This document shows, piece by piece, positions 6,381 through 6,910 of a stretch of 6,910 nt of DNA. Within the stretch, counting starts at the first letter, position 1; every line of letters starts with the position of its first letter. The translations under genes were made by a program, and so were the position numbers. The stretch is from positions 1 to 6,910 of the forward strand of contig CALBNQ010000078.1 in assembly GCA_937896495.1 (NCBI GenBank), in the 5' to 3' direction. The notes beneath the pieces are model-generated. The model was not told the origin of the DNA, did not search any database, and saw only the letters and a program-made list of their open reading frames with translations. The DNA is from an uncultured archaeon. Its GTDB lineage: Archaea; Thermoproteota; Nitrososphaeria; Nitrososphaerales; Nitrosopumilaceae.

Positions 6381-6387
6381 TAATTTT
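6381..6387 (+). promoter_or_regulatory. Possible TATA box of the SnoaL-like gene
   Basis: TAATTTT starts 27 bases before the TTG start at 6408; a second candidate, TTAAAC, lies at 6372-6377. GAAGTGA at 6395-6401, six bases before the TTG, resembles a Shine-Dalgarno sequence with one mismatch and would be used if the upstream box is the real one. Confidence 0.35.
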
Positions 6388-6407
6388 CATGTTTGAAGTG
6401 ACTACAA

Positions 6408-6812
6408 TTGTCAGACAATGAAGAGATCATAAAAATAATTGAAACATTATTTGAATCTGGAATCACAAAAAATTTTTCAGAATTAAGAAATATTCATTTG
6501 AATGATCCAAAATTCTCTAGTTTTAGTGATTTACCACCATACGATCTAAAAGATTTTCAAAATACAATTGAATTAGAAGAATTAAAGTTTGTAAGTATTT
6601 CAGATTACAGTTATGAAATTAAAAATCCAAAAATCAGTATTTTTGAAAATACAGCAATTGTTGCAATGGAGTTAATTCAAAAAGGAATGTTAGTAGATAC
6701 TAAAGCATACACAGGAGAACATATGATGATTAATGGAAGAGCAACATTTGTGTTAGTAAAGCAACCAACATGGAAAATTGCTCATATTCACCTATCAAAA
6801 ACAGAAATTTGA
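6408..6812 (+). CDS. SnoaL-like (NTF2 superfamily) protein
   Basis: The gene encodes 134 residues of a single-domain protein of the NTF2/SnoaL-like fold, probably the SnoaL_3 group. An N-terminal helix (EEIIKIIETLFESGITKNF, 5-23) is followed by a polar segment with a likely short helix (YDLKDFQNTIE, 45-55), then strands: KFVSISDYSYEI (60-71), ISIFENTAIVAMELIQKG (76-93), and the signature pair GRATFVLVKQ (110-119) and WKIAHIHLS (122-130). Members are cone-shaped domains that bind or turn over small molecules, but most in this group have no assigned reaction, and nothing here fixes one. The start is TTG at 6408: an in-frame TGA lies nine bases upstream and the next ATG is 87 codons in, too late to keep the fold. 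The TGA stop abuts the stop of the convergent minus-strand gene. It is divergent from ilvB; a functional link is not shown. Confidence 0.82.
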   Translation: MSDNEEIIKIIETLFESGITKNFSELRNIHLNDPKFSSFSDLPPYDLKDFQNTIELEELKFVSISDYSYEIKNPKISIFENTAIVAMELIQKGMLVDTKAYTGEHMMINGRATFVLVKQPTWKIAHIHLSKTEI

Positions 6813-6910
6813 TCAGGATGTAGATTTAGGTTTGTTTGATTTGTTTTTATTTTGATTAGGTTTGTTTGATTTGTTTTTATTTTGATTAGGTTTGTTTGAT
6901 TTGTTTTTAT
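6813..6910 (-). CDS. C-terminal tail of a protein with a ten-residue K/N/S/P repeat, N-terminus beyond the window
   Basis: The minus strand is open from the window edge to TGA at 6815-6813 and gives the last 31 residues of a protein. They consist of the unit KNKSNKPNQN twice and a third copy that breaks off into KPKSTS before the stop. The composition (Lys, Asn, Ser, Pro, Gln; no hydrophobic residue) means a disordered, positively charged tail. The stop is immediately next to the stop of the plus-strand gene at 6812, the same stop-to-stop layout seen at 1150/1151, which supports this frame. A second minus frame (IKTNQTNL repeats) is also open but would overlap the SnoaL-like gene. The body of the protein is outside the window, so no function can be given. 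Confidence 0.6.
   Translation of the reverse strand, partial: KNKSNKPNQNKNKSNKPNQNKNKSNKPKSTS
6828..6910. repeat. 30-base tandem repeat, at least 2.8 copies
   Basis: A 30-base unit starting AGGTTTGTTTGATTTG occurs at 6828-6857, exactly again at 6858-6887, and for 23 bases to the window end. The phase is a multiple of three, so on the minus strand it encodes an identical ten-residue repeat in each copy. On the plus strand it is extremely T-rich and lies right after the SnoaL-like gene, so it could also stop transcription of that gene. The copies are identical at the base level, which points to recent expansion. Confidence 0.92.

Noticed and set aside
6269..6466. 65-codon minus-strand open frame between ilvB and the SnoaL-like gene
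   Set aside because: It overlaps the SnoaL-like start, has an unstructured composition typical of AT-rich noise, and crosses the likely promoters of both neighbours.

Overview
This AT-rich window most likely comes from an ammonia-oxidising archaeon of the Thaumarchaeota (Nitrosopumilus/Nitrosarchaeum-like). The evidence is strong A/T codon bias (AGA, ATA, AAA and TTA are favoured), archaeal TATA-like boxes about 24-30 bases before start codons (the leaderless arrangement), very few Shine-Dalgarno sites, GTG and TTG starts, and amino-acid enzymes that read as archaeal. The genus is inferred from general resemblance and was not tested by a search.

Layout. (1) 1-587, minus: the first 195 residues of a helix-turn-helix plus coiled-coil protein that runs out of the window, with its own promoter and a nearby palindrome. 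(2) 588-901: a 314-base gap holding two divergent promoters, that palindrome and a 21-base tandem duplication. (3) 902-1150, plus: a small protein of unknown function, whose stop codon abuts the stop of (4) 1151-1282, minus: a 43-residue CxxC...CxxC zinc-ribbon microprotein. (5) 1357-6204, minus: a branched-chain amino-acid block transcribed in the order ilvB, ilvN, leuA, leuB. (6) 6205-6407: a divergent promoter region. (7) 6408-6812, plus: a SnoaL/NTF2-like protein started by TTG. Its stop abuts the stop of (8) 6813-6910, minus: the C-terminal tail of another protein, made of an exact ten-residue, 30-base repeat.

How the genes work together. IlvB and IlvN form acetolactate synthase, the first committed step of valine and leucine synthesis and a step in isoleucine synthesis. 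LeuA condenses 2-ketoisovalerate with acetyl-CoA, and LeuB oxidises 3-isopropylmalate. Reductoisomerase (ilvC), dihydroxyacid dehydratase (ilvD) and isopropylmalate isomerase (leuCD) are not in the window. ilvB-ilvN are 9 bases apart and ilvN-leuA overlap by ATGA, so those three are almost certainly one transcript. leuB follows after 124 bases and may have its own promoter. IlvN (ACT domain) and the LeuA C-terminal domain are the expected sites of end-product feedback.

I see no mobile element, CRISPR array, tRNA, rRNA or clear novel defence system. The less ordinary content is in the flanks: the HTH/coiled-coil gene with its palindrome, the zinc-ribbon microprotein, the stop-to-stop convergent pairs, and three separate short duplications (21, 15 and 30 bases).
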